A DNA stretch of 13,472 bases, taken from Thermodesulfobacteriota bacterium (GTDB lineage Bacteria > Desulfobacterota > Desulfomonilia > Desulfomonilales > Desulfomonilaceae). Shown here piece by piece: positions 1 to 5,792 of the stretch; the first letter of the stretch is position 1, and the number at the start of each line of letters is the position of its first letter. Position numbers and translations under genes: made by a program. The stretch is taken from assembly GCA_030837305.1 (NCBI GenBank), contig JAUPKT010000470.1:1-13472 (forward strand), read 5' to 3'. Below the pieces are notes generated by a model. That model saw only the letters and a list, made by a program, of their open reading frames with translations, did not search any database and was not told where the DNA came from.

Positions 1-165
1 CAACTCTCCTTGGTTCTCCAACACAAGCGCAGTCATTCCATTGCTAAAGTGTATGAGAACTGATTACGTCCCCCGGTTTCCATAACGCATTGTTTGAATT
101 GCAGTTATTTCTTGTGCCGTCATACGCCCAATTTTCACTGCCTGGCATGTACAAGAACAAATGAT
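1..165. other. Left-edge stretch with no convincing gene
   Basis: This is the region downstream of the minus-strand apbE gene, up to the window edge. On the minus strand a short frame starts at an ATG at 123-121 and encodes MTAQEITAIQTMRYGNRGT, then hits TAA at 66-64. The same frame continues open to the edge and reads like coding sequence (SNGMTALVLENQGEL, with a possible ATG at 36-34). Neither ATG has a clear Shine-Dalgarno sequence. It could be the start of a further minus-strand gene that runs off the window, or noise. No terminator hairpin is visible after apbE. Confidence 0.3.
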
Positions 166-1179
166 TTATCGACCACCAACACCCTCCAATACAGCCTCGG
201 CCCCCTTGGAACTGTGCACTTCTCCGTCCGCATCTATAATCCATCCATACACGCCCGAAAATTGATCAATGAACACTAGTCCTTTCTTCAATCCCATGAC
301 GAAGACACCGGCCGGAGCGGTCAACAGGGAATCATCGACCACCAGAGTAACGGAACGGACTCCTTGAACAGGATATCCGGTCCGGGGATCCAGTATGTGA
401 TGGTAATGGACACCCTCCGAGGCCAGGTACCTCTCATAGTCTCCCGATGTCAATATGAACCTGTCTTTAAGGGCCACAATCCCCCGGATGGATGATTGGG
501 ATTGAGGATCGCGAATTCCTATCCTCCACTTCTGTCCAACCGATTTCTCCCCGAGTGCGAGAATGTCACCCCCGATATCCACGAGAGCCGACTGGATCCC
601 CAACCTCAACAAGGTTTGCTTGGCCTGCTCCAGGGCGTATGCCTTCACCATGCCCCCAAGATCCAGTGCCATCCCTTTTCGGGGCAGGAAAACAGTCCCG
701 GCAGCATCATCAATCTGAACGAGTCTCCAGTCTACGAGAGGGAGAGCCTCCTGGACTTCAGAGTCGGGGGGCACTCGGGTTTGACCCGACCCGCTGAAAT
801 TCCACAGCCGGGCTACAGCCCCTATCGTCGGATCAAATGCTCCGTCAGTCTGATTGGCCAAGACAAGGCTGAGTTTTACAATTGAGAGGAGTTCCTCACT
901 AACCTCCATGGGCGATGTGCCGGACGAATCATTTATAGTGTTAAGCATTGAAGGCTTGTGGAATGATGTCAAATCCTCAAGACGAGCAATCTCGTTCAAC
1001 ACGGCCGAACTGGACCGTGCTGCATGTTGCTTTTCTCCGGGAAGCGTAACAGTCACAAGGGTTCCCATGAGAAATCGAGATTCCTTGTGCAAACCCTGCT
1101 TGGAACCGTCGATGCAGGAGATCATCATGACCGCCAATGTCAAAAGGCCAGCAATCTTTGGCACGGAGAGGCTCTTCAT
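166..1179 (-). CDS. apbE: ApbE-family FAD:protein FMN transferase, lipoprotein form
   Basis: ApbE enzymes hydrolyse FAD and attach FMN covalently to Thr/Ser of target flavoproteins, such as Rnf or Nqr subunits, outside the cytoplasm. The 337-residue product has a hydrophobic N-terminal signal ending in a lipobox-like MISC (Cys22), so it is probably anchored to a membrane and faces the periplasm. Family motifs are visible: RFLMGTLVTVTL (about 36-47), MALDLGGMVKAYAL (mid-protein), ALVDIGGDILALGE, and HHILDPRTGYPV near the C-terminus. The usual ADALSTxxFVxG block that supplies metal-binding Asp and Thr reads TAPAGVFVMG here, so that segment is shortened and lacks both residues. The gene starts 7 nt after the BASS transporter's stop, which suggests cotranscription. 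No Rnf, Nqr or other obvious flavin acceptor is encoded in the window. The family call is secure. Whether this copy is fully active is open. Confidence 0.93.
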   Translation of the reverse strand: MKSLSVPKIAGLLTLAVMMISCIDGSKQGLHKESRFLMGTLVTVTLPGEKQHAARSSSAVLNEIARLEDLTSFHKPSMLNTINDSSGTSPMEVSEELLSIVKLSLVLANQTDGAFDPTIGAVARLWNFSGSGQTRVPPDSEVQEALPLVDWRLVQIDDAAGTVFLPRKGMALDLGGMVKAYALEQAKQTLLRLGIQSALVDIGGDILALGEKSVGQKWRIGIRDPQSQSSIRGIVALKDRFILTSGDYERYLASEGVHYHHILDPRTGYPVQGVRSVTLVVDDSLLTAPAGVFVMGLKKGLVFIDQFSGVYGWIIDADGEVHSSKGAEAVLEGVGGR

Positions 1180-1186
1180 CAGTCTG

Positions 1187-2104
1187 TCAGTTCCCTGAAC
1201 CCTGTTTTTTCCTCGAGTTTGAGAGCATTCGCAAAGGGGTCAACAGGGAAAAAAAAGGGAAAAGGTACATAGTGGCAAGAGCCGGAGAGAGAGGCCCAAA
1301 AAATTCAGACGAAAAAACAATGACCAGGACATTATTCATAAGAGCAAGGCTGATGCCTGCTGCCAACCTCTGCTCTTCGGGAGCCCCGGTCAGGGCAAGA
1401 TAACCTACGGCGAAATACACTGCTGCGAGCAGATACGCGATGAGCAGCATCGCCACTATCTCGGTTGAGTGATCAATGAAAAAATGTGAGTGCTTGGAGA
1501 AGACGCCCAGATTGATCAAGGCAAAAAGACTCAAGGACAACGGAAACTGAACGGTGTGAATGCCGTGCAGTAATCTCGGAGCCAGTTTCCTCACTACCGC
1601 CACCAAGAGGAGAGGCAAGAATATGACCCATGCAAGGGTTTCGACCATGAGACTGAAGGGGATGGATATTTCTGCACCTACAAGGAGTTCAACAAGAAAT
1701 GGTAAAGACATCGGAACCAGCACGGACGTGACGACCACCATGCGAATGACCGTGGCAACCTCCGCCGCCACCAATGCAGCCATAAAAGGGGCTACGACTC
1801 CCGTCGATATCCCGGAGAGGAGCATAACCGGGACCGCGTAATCAAGGCTGACGAACGATGTGATCCAGAAAAGGGTTACAGGAAGCATGATAAGTTTGAT
1901 GACTACCAAAATTCCCAATCGCTGCAAGCCCTGCCGAGATGTATCGAAAAGTCCCTTGAAATCAATCCTTGTGAATCCCAAAAACAAGAGGGCCATGAGA
2001 AATTTCATGAGGTAAGGCTGAAAAGGCGCGCCTATCTTGGGAGCGGCCACAGCACCGGCCGCTGATCCAAATATTACGCCCAATAGGACAACGTCTCTCA
2101 ACAT
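1187..2104 (-). CDS. BASS-family (bile acid:Na+ symporter-like) membrane transporter
   Basis: This is an integral inner-membrane protein of about 305 residues with roughly nine to ten hydrophobic segments, beginning LRDVVLLGVIFGSAAGAV. The overall pattern resembles the bile acid:sodium symporter / arsenite Acr3 superfamily: PFQPYLMKFLMALLFLGFTRIDF, a conserved LSGISTGVVAPFMAALV helix, and ALMNNVLVIVFSSEFFG near the C-terminus. The substrate cannot be read from the sequence; members move organic anions, pantoate, pyruvate or arsenite. An upstream in-frame ATG at 2179 would add 25 charged, non-membrane residues. The ATG at 2104 is preferred because an AGAGGGGGTAA Shine-Dalgarno-like stretch precedes it and the first membrane helix follows directly. 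It is followed by apbE after only 7 nt. Confidence 0.8.
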   Translation of the reverse strand: MLRDVVLLGVIFGSAAGAVAAPKIGAPFQPYLMKFLMALLFLGFTRIDFKGLFDTSRQGLQRLGILVVIKLIMLPVTLFWITSFVSLDYAVPVMLLSGISTGVVAPFMAALVAAEVATVIRMVVVTSVLVPMSLPFLVELLVGAEISIPFSLMVETLAWVIFLPLLLVAVVRKLAPRLLHGIHTVQFPLSLSLFALINLGVFSKHSHFFIDHSTEIVAMLLIAYLLAAVYFAVGYLALTGAPEEQRLAAGISLALMNNVLVIVFSSEFFGPLSPALATMYLFPFFSLLTPLRMLSNSRKKQGSGN

Positions 2105-2258
2105 GCGATCACCATTACCCCCTCTGCTCTTGCTTCGCGCTCCAGGGGGGAACTCAAAATCACGGGATTGAATCTCCAAGTAAGTGCGAACCGATCCTCA
2201 GCACGCAATCAGGCGCTCAACAGAGGGGAAATACGAAAGAGTACACACCTAATCCAGA

Positions 2259-2669
2259 TCAATCCATAGACCAGAGAAACAAACCGGTGGGCTCATCATA
2301 TACTCTGGGAAGGGCATCTCCCGGAAAAGGAAAAGCACTCAGTTCTGCAGCGAAGATCTGAGTTCCCTCCATCAGGTGTCCGCCAAAACATTTAAAGTCC
2401 TGGTCCGCCAAGATAATATGGGCGTGGACAAATACTTTTCCGTCCCTCAGAGATATGTTGCCGGTGCAGTTGACAATTTCATACTGGCCCTGAAACGATT
2501 TAACCTCATATTCCCTCTTGTACACATTGTAAAATCCCATGGTTGCTGACGTGACGGCCCCTATAACGAGAAATGACCCAGTCTCGACTCCCCGCTGGGA
2601 AAACTCGCTTGTTAATGCCTGAAGCAGGTCGGCCTGTTTTGGTAAGCGAGAGAGAAATGGTCCCTCCAT
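2259..2669 (-). CDS. PPC/DUF296-domain protein
   Basis: This 136-residue protein is essentially one PPC domain (plants and prokaryotes conserved, DUF296). In plants the domain is found in AT-hook DNA-binding proteins; in bacteria it occurs as a stand-alone trimer of unknown role. Signature features are GSFLVIGAVTSATMGFYN (31-48), YEIVNCTGNISLRDGKVFVHAHIILAD (63-89) and FGGHLMEGT (95-103). His82, His84 and His98 match the conserved putative metal-binding histidines. Two in-frame ATGs lie close together at 2678 and 2669. The GGAGGT sequence abuts the first with no spacing and sits 9 nt before the second, so the second is chosen. The BASS transporter lies 154 nt downstream on the same strand. 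The function in this organism is unknown, and DNA binding should not be assumed. Confidence 0.88.
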   Translation of the reverse strand: MEGPFLSRLPKQADLLQALTSEFSQRGVETGSFLVIGAVTSATMGFYNVYKREYEVKSFQGQYEIVNCTGNISLRDGKVFVHAHIILADQDFKCFGGHLMEGTQIFAAELSAFPFPGDALPRVYDEPTGLFLWSMD

Positions 2670-2889
2670 TATGTTCATACCTCCATTTCATTAAGGGTCA
2701 CAATACCTTGAATTATTCTTCTGCCGGTGTCAAATTGTTCTGCATGCACCAAGAGCTAGATGGGAAAAGGGCCTCCAAGAATCCCTCTCCGATGCAAGCA
2801 CGGCGCGTGCGGGCCAAAGAAAGAGGTGCAAAGTGTTTCCATGTTGTATATTTCGAATCAAAGCCTGACACGAACAAAGGGGATGCCGT

Positions 2890-3189
2890 ATGGGAAAGAT
2901 AGGTTGCCACCACTGCGGGACAATCCTGAACTTCGACGAAAAAGTTTTTCGCAGCGACACATGCTCCTCATGTGGCTCTGACTTGCACTGCTGCCTGAAT
3001 TGCTTGGATTATGCCGAATTGAGTTCAGACCAATGTAGGGAATCACAGGCGGAGAGGGTGGCTTTGAAAGATCATCGGAATTTCTGCGAATATTTTGCCC
3101 CTCGCAGCGAAGCCCGAAGTGGAACTTCACGGAACAGAGCGGAGGAAGCACGAGCAAAGCTGGAGAAACTGTTTCAGAAGCGGACTTGA
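2890..3189 (+). CDS. Small Cys-rich zinc-ribbon-like protein
   Basis: This 99-residue hypothetical protein has two CxxC knuckles in its N-terminal third (Cys6-HH-Cys9 and Cys25-SS-Cys28), followed closely by Cys34, Cys35, Cys38, Cys49 and Cys66. That arrangement suggests one or two zinc sites or an iron-sulfur site. The motif NFCEYF at 64-69 is followed by a charged, probably helical tail rich in Arg, Glu and Lys. I recall similar small proteins from deltaproteobacteria but cannot assign a function. AAAGGGG lies 7 nt upstream of the ATG and supports the start. It is divergent from the PPC gene and convergent with the secreted low-complexity protein. A cytoplasmic nucleic-acid- or protein-binding role is possible, but this is only inference. 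Confidence 0.75.
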   Translation: MGKIGCHHCGTILNFDEKVFRSDTCSSCGSDLHCCLNCLDYAELSSDQCRESQAERVALKDHRNFCEYFAPRSEARSGTSRNRAEEARAKLEKLFQKRT

Positions 3190-3211
3190 TTTGATTGGGG
3201 GGCAGAAGCGA

Positions 3212-3236
3212 GCGCCCCACGAGTCTGAGGGGGCGC
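3212..3236. terminator. GC-rich hairpin between convergent genes
   Basis: A perfect 7-bp inverted repeat, GCGCCCC (3212-3218) and GGGGCGC (3230-3236), has an 11-nt loop and lies 23 nt after the stop of the zinc-ribbon gene and 30 nt from the stop of the opposing secreted-protein gene. The location suits transcription termination for both strands. There is no adjacent U-run on either strand, so it is not a classical intrinsic terminator. Confidence 0.4.
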
Positions 3237-3265
3237 ATCGCTGCGAAATATTACTTTCGAAGTTG

Positions 3266-4216
3266 TCAGAAAAAGGAACTGATAAGGGCAAAGGGCAGTC
3301 CAATAATCTCGGCCGCTGTGGACAAGATATCTGAGCCGAAGTTTTCTTCTTCGCCCATGGGTTGTGGCGAGGACGGCCCTGCTGCCGCTGGCGCCAACTT
3401 TATCGTCACTCCATCTCTGACGATACGATCATTGTGTGCGGCAGCCGATGGTGGAACCAACTCCCTCATTGGGTATTGATAAGCACCCCGAGCAGCATTT
3501 CTGATCCCCTCAGAGGGTTGGAGCATCCTCGGATCACTATTCAGCGACGGCGGTTGAATGGCGCTGGGCTTCTGGTGTGAACCGGCCACGCTGAACCACG
3601 AATTACTGGTTGTTACCGGCCGAACCTTCCGAATCGGCTTCGTGGACCCCGCAAGCTTGTCGTAAATCGGTGGGACAGCCTGCTTTACGCTTGCTCCGGC
3701 TTTCTTTTTCACGTCCAGCTTCTTGTCCAGCCCGATGACCCCTTTGTCGGGAGAAGCCTTCCTGGTCGCTGTGGTTGGAGCCGATTCAACGCCAGGATCA
3801 GGTTTGGCAGGCGGCGGTGAAAGAACAAGATCCTTTTCCAAGTCGGCCTCGAGGTCAGAGTTGAGGTCCTGTGCCTCGGCCACTAACGCGCTGGACCCCG
3901 AAACCTGATGGGCCGGCGGAGGTGCCATCCCCCGTGTCGGGCGCTCTCTATAAGTAAGTGCGGGCTTAAGTATCTGGCCTGCTTCATTCTTTGCCGCAAC
4001 CTTTTCGGGCAAGATAGTGTCAGACTCCAACTCCATATCGGGTGTTGTCTTTAAGGTTGACCTGAATTCGGCTTTCACGAGAGTCCCCGGTTTTATATGA
4101 AGAGGATGCGGAACCCGAACTATCCCGGATTCACCTAAGACCTCAAAATTTCCGGCCCCCACCAACGATGCCGAGACAAACAACAAGGCGGTAGCGACGA
4201 GACAGATTTTTCCCAT
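3266..4216 (-). CDS. Secreted Pro/Ala/Lys-rich low-complexity protein
   Basis: This product of about 316 residues starts with a typical Sec signal peptide (MGKICLVATALLFVSASLVGA, probable cleavage after Ala21), so it is exported. An N-terminal segment at about 23-60 (GIVRVPHPLHIKPGTLVKAEF) looks structured. Residues of about 60-290 are low-complexity, rich in Pro, Ala, Ser, Lys and charged residues, with no recognised domain. The last 20 or so residues are hydrophobic (AAEIIGLPFALISSFF), possibly membrane-associated or amphipathic. The ATG at 4216 is chosen over a start at 4333 because AAGGAG sits 8 nt upstream and the signal peptide follows immediately; the longer form would bury the signal peptide. 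A TTGACA-17-TATGCG promoter lies about 100 nt upstream. I do not recognise the family. It may be an envelope or spacer-type protein. Confidence 0.65.
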   Translation of the reverse strand: MGKICLVATALLFVSASLVGAGNFEVLGESGIVRVPHPLHIKPGTLVKAEFRSTLKTTPDMELESDTILPEKVAAKNEAGQILKPALTYRERPTRGMAPPPAHQVSGSSALVAEAQDLNSDLEADLEKDLVLSPPPAKPDPGVESAPTTATRKASPDKGVIGLDKKLDVKKKAGASVKQAVPPIYDKLAGSTKPIRKVRPVTTSNSWFSVAGSHQKPSAIQPPSLNSDPRMLQPSEGIRNAARGAYQYPMRELVPPSAAAHNDRIVRDGVTIKLAPAAAGPSSPQPMGEEENFGSDILSTAAEIIGLPFALISSFF

Positions 4217-4320
4217 GAGGGCATCTCCTTTCGACATTTCTAACCTACGGACGGAAGGTTTTTGCGATCTGGGTACTGGAATGTGCACTTGAAACTCCCT
4301 CCTTCCCGGTAGTGATGAAT

Positions 4321-4349
4321 CGCATACCACCATAAATTATCTTTGTCAA
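4321..4349 (-). promoter_or_regulatory. Sigma-70-like promoter for the secreted protein
   Basis: Read on the minus strand, TTGACA (4349-4344) is separated by exactly 17 nt from TATGCG (4326-4321). The -35 is perfect and the -10 is poor. It sits in an AT-rich stretch and implies a leader of roughly 100 nt before the ATG at 4216. Confidence 0.45.
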
Positions 4350-4554
4350 TTAATATGTTAGAAGAAAATATTAAACCAAATTATTAAGTTTTATGGTGGC
4401 GGTCCCCATCAGCTTCCGGAGCGACATTCCCTTATGGCGCTCTGAGTTGTCCCACAGTGGATTGTGAAAATGTAATGATCTTGATTTACGGCATCGGAAG
4501 AAGCCGTGTAACCGAAGAATTGCTCGGGGTAACGTCTCCATTCGGACCTAGGGA

Positions 4555-4583
4555 TTGACAACGCGGGCCGCCTTGGCTAGAAT
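4555..4583 (+). promoter_or_regulatory. Near-consensus sigma-70 promoter
   Basis: TTGACA (4555-4560), a 17-nt spacer and TAGAAT (4578-4583) form the best promoter in the window, with a perfect -35 and a -10 at 5/6. Transcription would begin near 4590, about 30 nt before the GTG of the small interrupted reading frame at 4620. It would probably also serve the 4799-5176 gene. Confidence 0.65.
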
Positions 4584-4619
4584 CGGAACGATTGTAACAA
4601 CTTATGGACGAGCAAATAT

Positions 4620-4763
4620 GTGCTGGGTCGTGGCTACCTCGTCGATGAAATGCACATGGTTCGAGGATATCTCGTGCAGCGGTGACTCGAAACCCTGGCC
4701 GTCACGGGCCTCGTCAATCAGTTGCTCCGAGAGGTATCGAAACTCCTCAAAACGAGTTTGTGA
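4620..4763 (+). pseudogene. Small reading frame interrupted by one in-frame TGA
   Basis: From a GTG at 4620 the frame encodes 21 residues (MLGRGYLVDEMHMVRGYLVQR), meets TGA at 4683-4685, then stays open for 25 more codons (LETLAVTGLVNQLLREVSKL and five more) to TGA at 4761-4763. Both halves are in the same frame and read like one amphipathic small protein of about 47 residues. GGACGAG lies 7 nt before the GTG, and the strong promoter at 4555-4583 is placed correctly for it. Possible explanations are a nonsense-mutated small gene, a 21-residue leader peptide, TGA readthrough, or selenocysteine. No strong SECIS-like hairpin is evident: only a GGCC/GGCC stem of 4 bp follows the TGA. It sits 35 nt upstream of the 4799 gene. 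It is not a recognised family. Confidence 0.4.
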
Positions 4764-4798
4764 TCATGAAACATCCATAGATAAGAGGATGAGTGAAT

Positions 4799-5176
4799 AT
4801 GGAAGACTACGAAAGACAGCCTAGTCCCGGCAGCGTATCGGCCAAGAATATCCCCAGACCCTCCACAACCTTGTCCCTCGTCGGCAAGACAGGGCTTGGC
4901 AAGTTCAAGGTGTCGTACCTGGGTGACAAAGAATCAACTCCTTCAATCACTGAGGTCTCCAGAATCAATTTAGACCCTCGAGTCCAATTCAGGACTCCTC
5001 TGATGACCGTCGTGCAATCGGTCCTGAGTGCTCGAAATGGCACGCTTGAGTTGGATGAGCTGCTGAGAGAGGTACGAAAATACTGGAACAGGCCGCTTCC
5101 TACCAGCCCGTACACCGACGAAGAGTTTCTCTACGTTGTCCTCAAGGAATCTCCTGATATTCGGGTGGTTGATTAA
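4799..5176 (+). CDS. Hypothetical protein with a possible C-terminal winged-helix domain
   Basis: This is an unrecognised 125-residue cytoplasmic protein. Residues 1-30 are Pro/Ser-rich and probably disordered. Residues of about 25-50 (LSLVGKTGLGKFKVSYLGDK) resemble a short beta-rich segment; the GKTGLGK run looks like a P-loop fragment, but the context does not support an ATPase. The C-terminal half (TPLMTVVQSVLSARNGTLEL and onward to SPDIRVVD) has the helix-helix-helix-strand spacing of HARE-HTH-type winged helices, which is a tentative reading. The ATG at 4799 is chosen over the GTG at 4793 because AGAGGA lies 9 nt before it. Its TAA overlaps the stop codon of a possible minus-strand gene. 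It probably shares the promoter at 4555-4583 with the interrupted mini-gene just upstream. Confidence 0.65.
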   Translation: MEDYERQPSPGSVSAKNIPRPSTTLSLVGKTGLGKFKVSYLGDKESTPSITEVSRINLDPRVQFRTPLMTVVQSVLSARNGTLELDELLREVRKYWNRPLPTSPYTDEEFLYVVLKESPDIRVVD

Positions 5177-5328
5177 CCGCGAGAGCCCCCCGTAACAGAA
5201 CCTCGAAAAGCGACGGACATGCCTCCCAGGCCGACGCTCCAGCCTTCAGCATCAGCCGTTCCGTCAATGAGGACTTTGAACGACTCGGGAAGGGCGCGCC
5301 GCGTTCCGGCCACCAGATTCCAACACAC
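5173..5328 (-). CDS. Possible 51-residue small protein, convergent with the 4799 gene
   Basis: A GTG at 5328 opens a 51-codon frame (start VCWNLVAGTRRALPESF, then KVLIDGTADAEGWSVGLGG, then MSVAFRGSVTGGSRG) that ends in TAA at 5175-5173. Its termination codon overlaps that of the plus-strand 4799 gene. GAGGAA lies just 2 nt before the GTG, a tight spacing. Upstream, TTTACA-17-TATATC (5382-5354) is a reasonable promoter that would give a leader of roughly 20 nt. The complete promoter, ribosome site, start and stop order supports a real small gene. Against it are the short length, the tight spacing and the lack of a known family. The Gly-rich C-terminal half has no membrane helix. A competing longer minus-strand frame at 5142-5408 starts upstream of this promoter and is less coherent. 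Confidence 0.35.
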   Translation of the reverse strand: MCWNLVAGTRRALPESFKVLIDGTADAEGWSVGLGGMSVAFRGSVTGGSRG

Positions 5329-5353
5329 ACTTCCTCAGTAATTCGAGGGTTTA

Positions 5354-5382
5354 GATATAACCATACGAAACTAAAGTGTAAA
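5354..5382 (-). promoter_or_regulatory. Sigma-70-like promoter, minus strand
   Basis: On the minus strand TTTACA (5382-5377) is followed after 17 nt by TATATC (5359-5354). It points toward the 51-residue frame at 5328-5173. Confidence 0.4.
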
Positions 5383-5445
5383 AAAAGATTACTTGCAATC
5401 TCGAACACCTATGGAATAGGATCTCCCCGCACCCTCTTTTTCTCC

Positions 5446-5497
5446 TTGACACACTACATATTGTGGCGCTAGTGATTGGGGCCACAAGATGGTCTAT
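5446..5497 (+). promoter_or_regulatory. NrdR-box pair overlapping a -35 element upstream of nrdD
   Basis: A perfect TTGACA (5446-5451) runs into ACACTACATATTGTGG (5451-5466), which matches the NrdR-box consensus ACACWATATATWGTGT at 14 of 16 positions. A second, weaker match (about 10/16) lies at 5482-5497, CCACAAGATGGTCTAT. It starts exactly 31 bp later, the three-helical-turn spacing typical of paired NrdR boxes. NrdR is the ATP/dATP-sensing repressor of bacterial ribonucleotide reductase genes, so this fits the nrdD-redoxin-nrdG operon downstream. The -10 element is weak (CTAGTG or TAGTGA near 5469-5475). The first box is well supported; the second is supported mainly by its spacing. Confidence 0.6.
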
Positions 5498-5792
5498 ATG
5501 CCGACCATCACTGCTTCGCCATCCCGCACCCCGAAGGAACCGGAAGAAAGACCCAAGTGCCGGTTCAACCCTTCAAGGTGTACGGATGGCAAAACTTAAG
5601 GCCCTTTTATCCAAACGAGGGGGTGGATGTATGATCGCTAATCAGAAACTTTGTGTTTCTAGTTTAACTTTAAGTTAATAAATTAGTTATACGATTTGAT
5701 TCGTGGAACTATTCCAAACGAGTTGTGAAGAAAAGGCGCAACCGATTGTTTATTCGTGATCAATATGAAGTCGAAAGACAAGGGAGATTGCA
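5498..5792 (+). other. Long, structured nrdD leader
   Basis: About 300 nt separate the NrdR boxes from nrdD. A two-part hairpin can form: GAAGG (5533-5537) with CCTTC (5570-5574) outside, and AACCGG (5538-5543) with CCGGTT (5560-5565) inside, around a 16-nt purine-rich loop. A possible 30-codon leader frame at 5586-5678 follows. A small AGAAAC/GTTTCT stem lies at 5644-5660. A palindrome, TTAACTT-T-AAGTTAA, spans 5664-5678. TTAACT with TATACG 18 nt later (5664-5693) could be a second promoter. TTATTCGTGATCAA at 5750-5763 is an imperfect FNR-type site. No known riboswitch class is recognised. Confidence 0.4.
5586..5678 (+). CDS. Possible leader peptide upstream of nrdD
   Basis: This is a 30-codon frame (starting MAKLKALLSKRGGGC, ending MIANQKLCVSSLTLS). 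AAGGTG lies 5 nt before the first ATG, and a second internal ATG at 5631 is preceded by GAGGGGGTGG. Its TAA lies inside the palindrome at 5664-5678. The Lys/Leu-rich composition shows no obvious attenuator run of one amino acid. It may be fortuitous. It is listed because two good ribosome sites occur in a leader that otherwise carries no gene. Confidence 0.22.
   Translation: MAKLKALLSKRGGGCMIANQKLCVSSLTLS

Noticed and set aside
2858..3238. 126-codon minus-strand frame
   Set aside because: It is the shadow of the Cys-rich protein gene, which has a ribosome site and a structured Cys pattern.
4480..4510. ACGGC/GCCGT inverted repeat upstream of the 4555 promoter
   Set aside because: Only 5 bp with a 10-nt loop; too short to separate from chance.
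4555..4824. 89-codon plus-strand frame
   Set aside because: Its start lies inside the -35 element of the strong promoter, and it has no ribosome site; the GTG frame at 4620 fits the promoter better.
4877..4910. P-loop ATPase from GKTGLGK in the 4799 gene
   Set aside because: The run does not fit GxxxxGK[ST] followed by a helix, and no Walker B or NTPase fold is possible in 125 residues with this layout.
5142..5408. 88-codon minus-strand frame
   Set aside because: It starts upstream of the only minus-strand promoter in this stretch, lacks a ribosome site and overlaps the end of the 4799 gene. The 51-codon frame in another phase is more coherent.
5463..5678. Full-length 71-codon plus-strand frame
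   Set aside because: Its start overlaps the NrdR box and has no ribosome site; only the last 30 codons (from 5586) are considered as a possible leader peptide.
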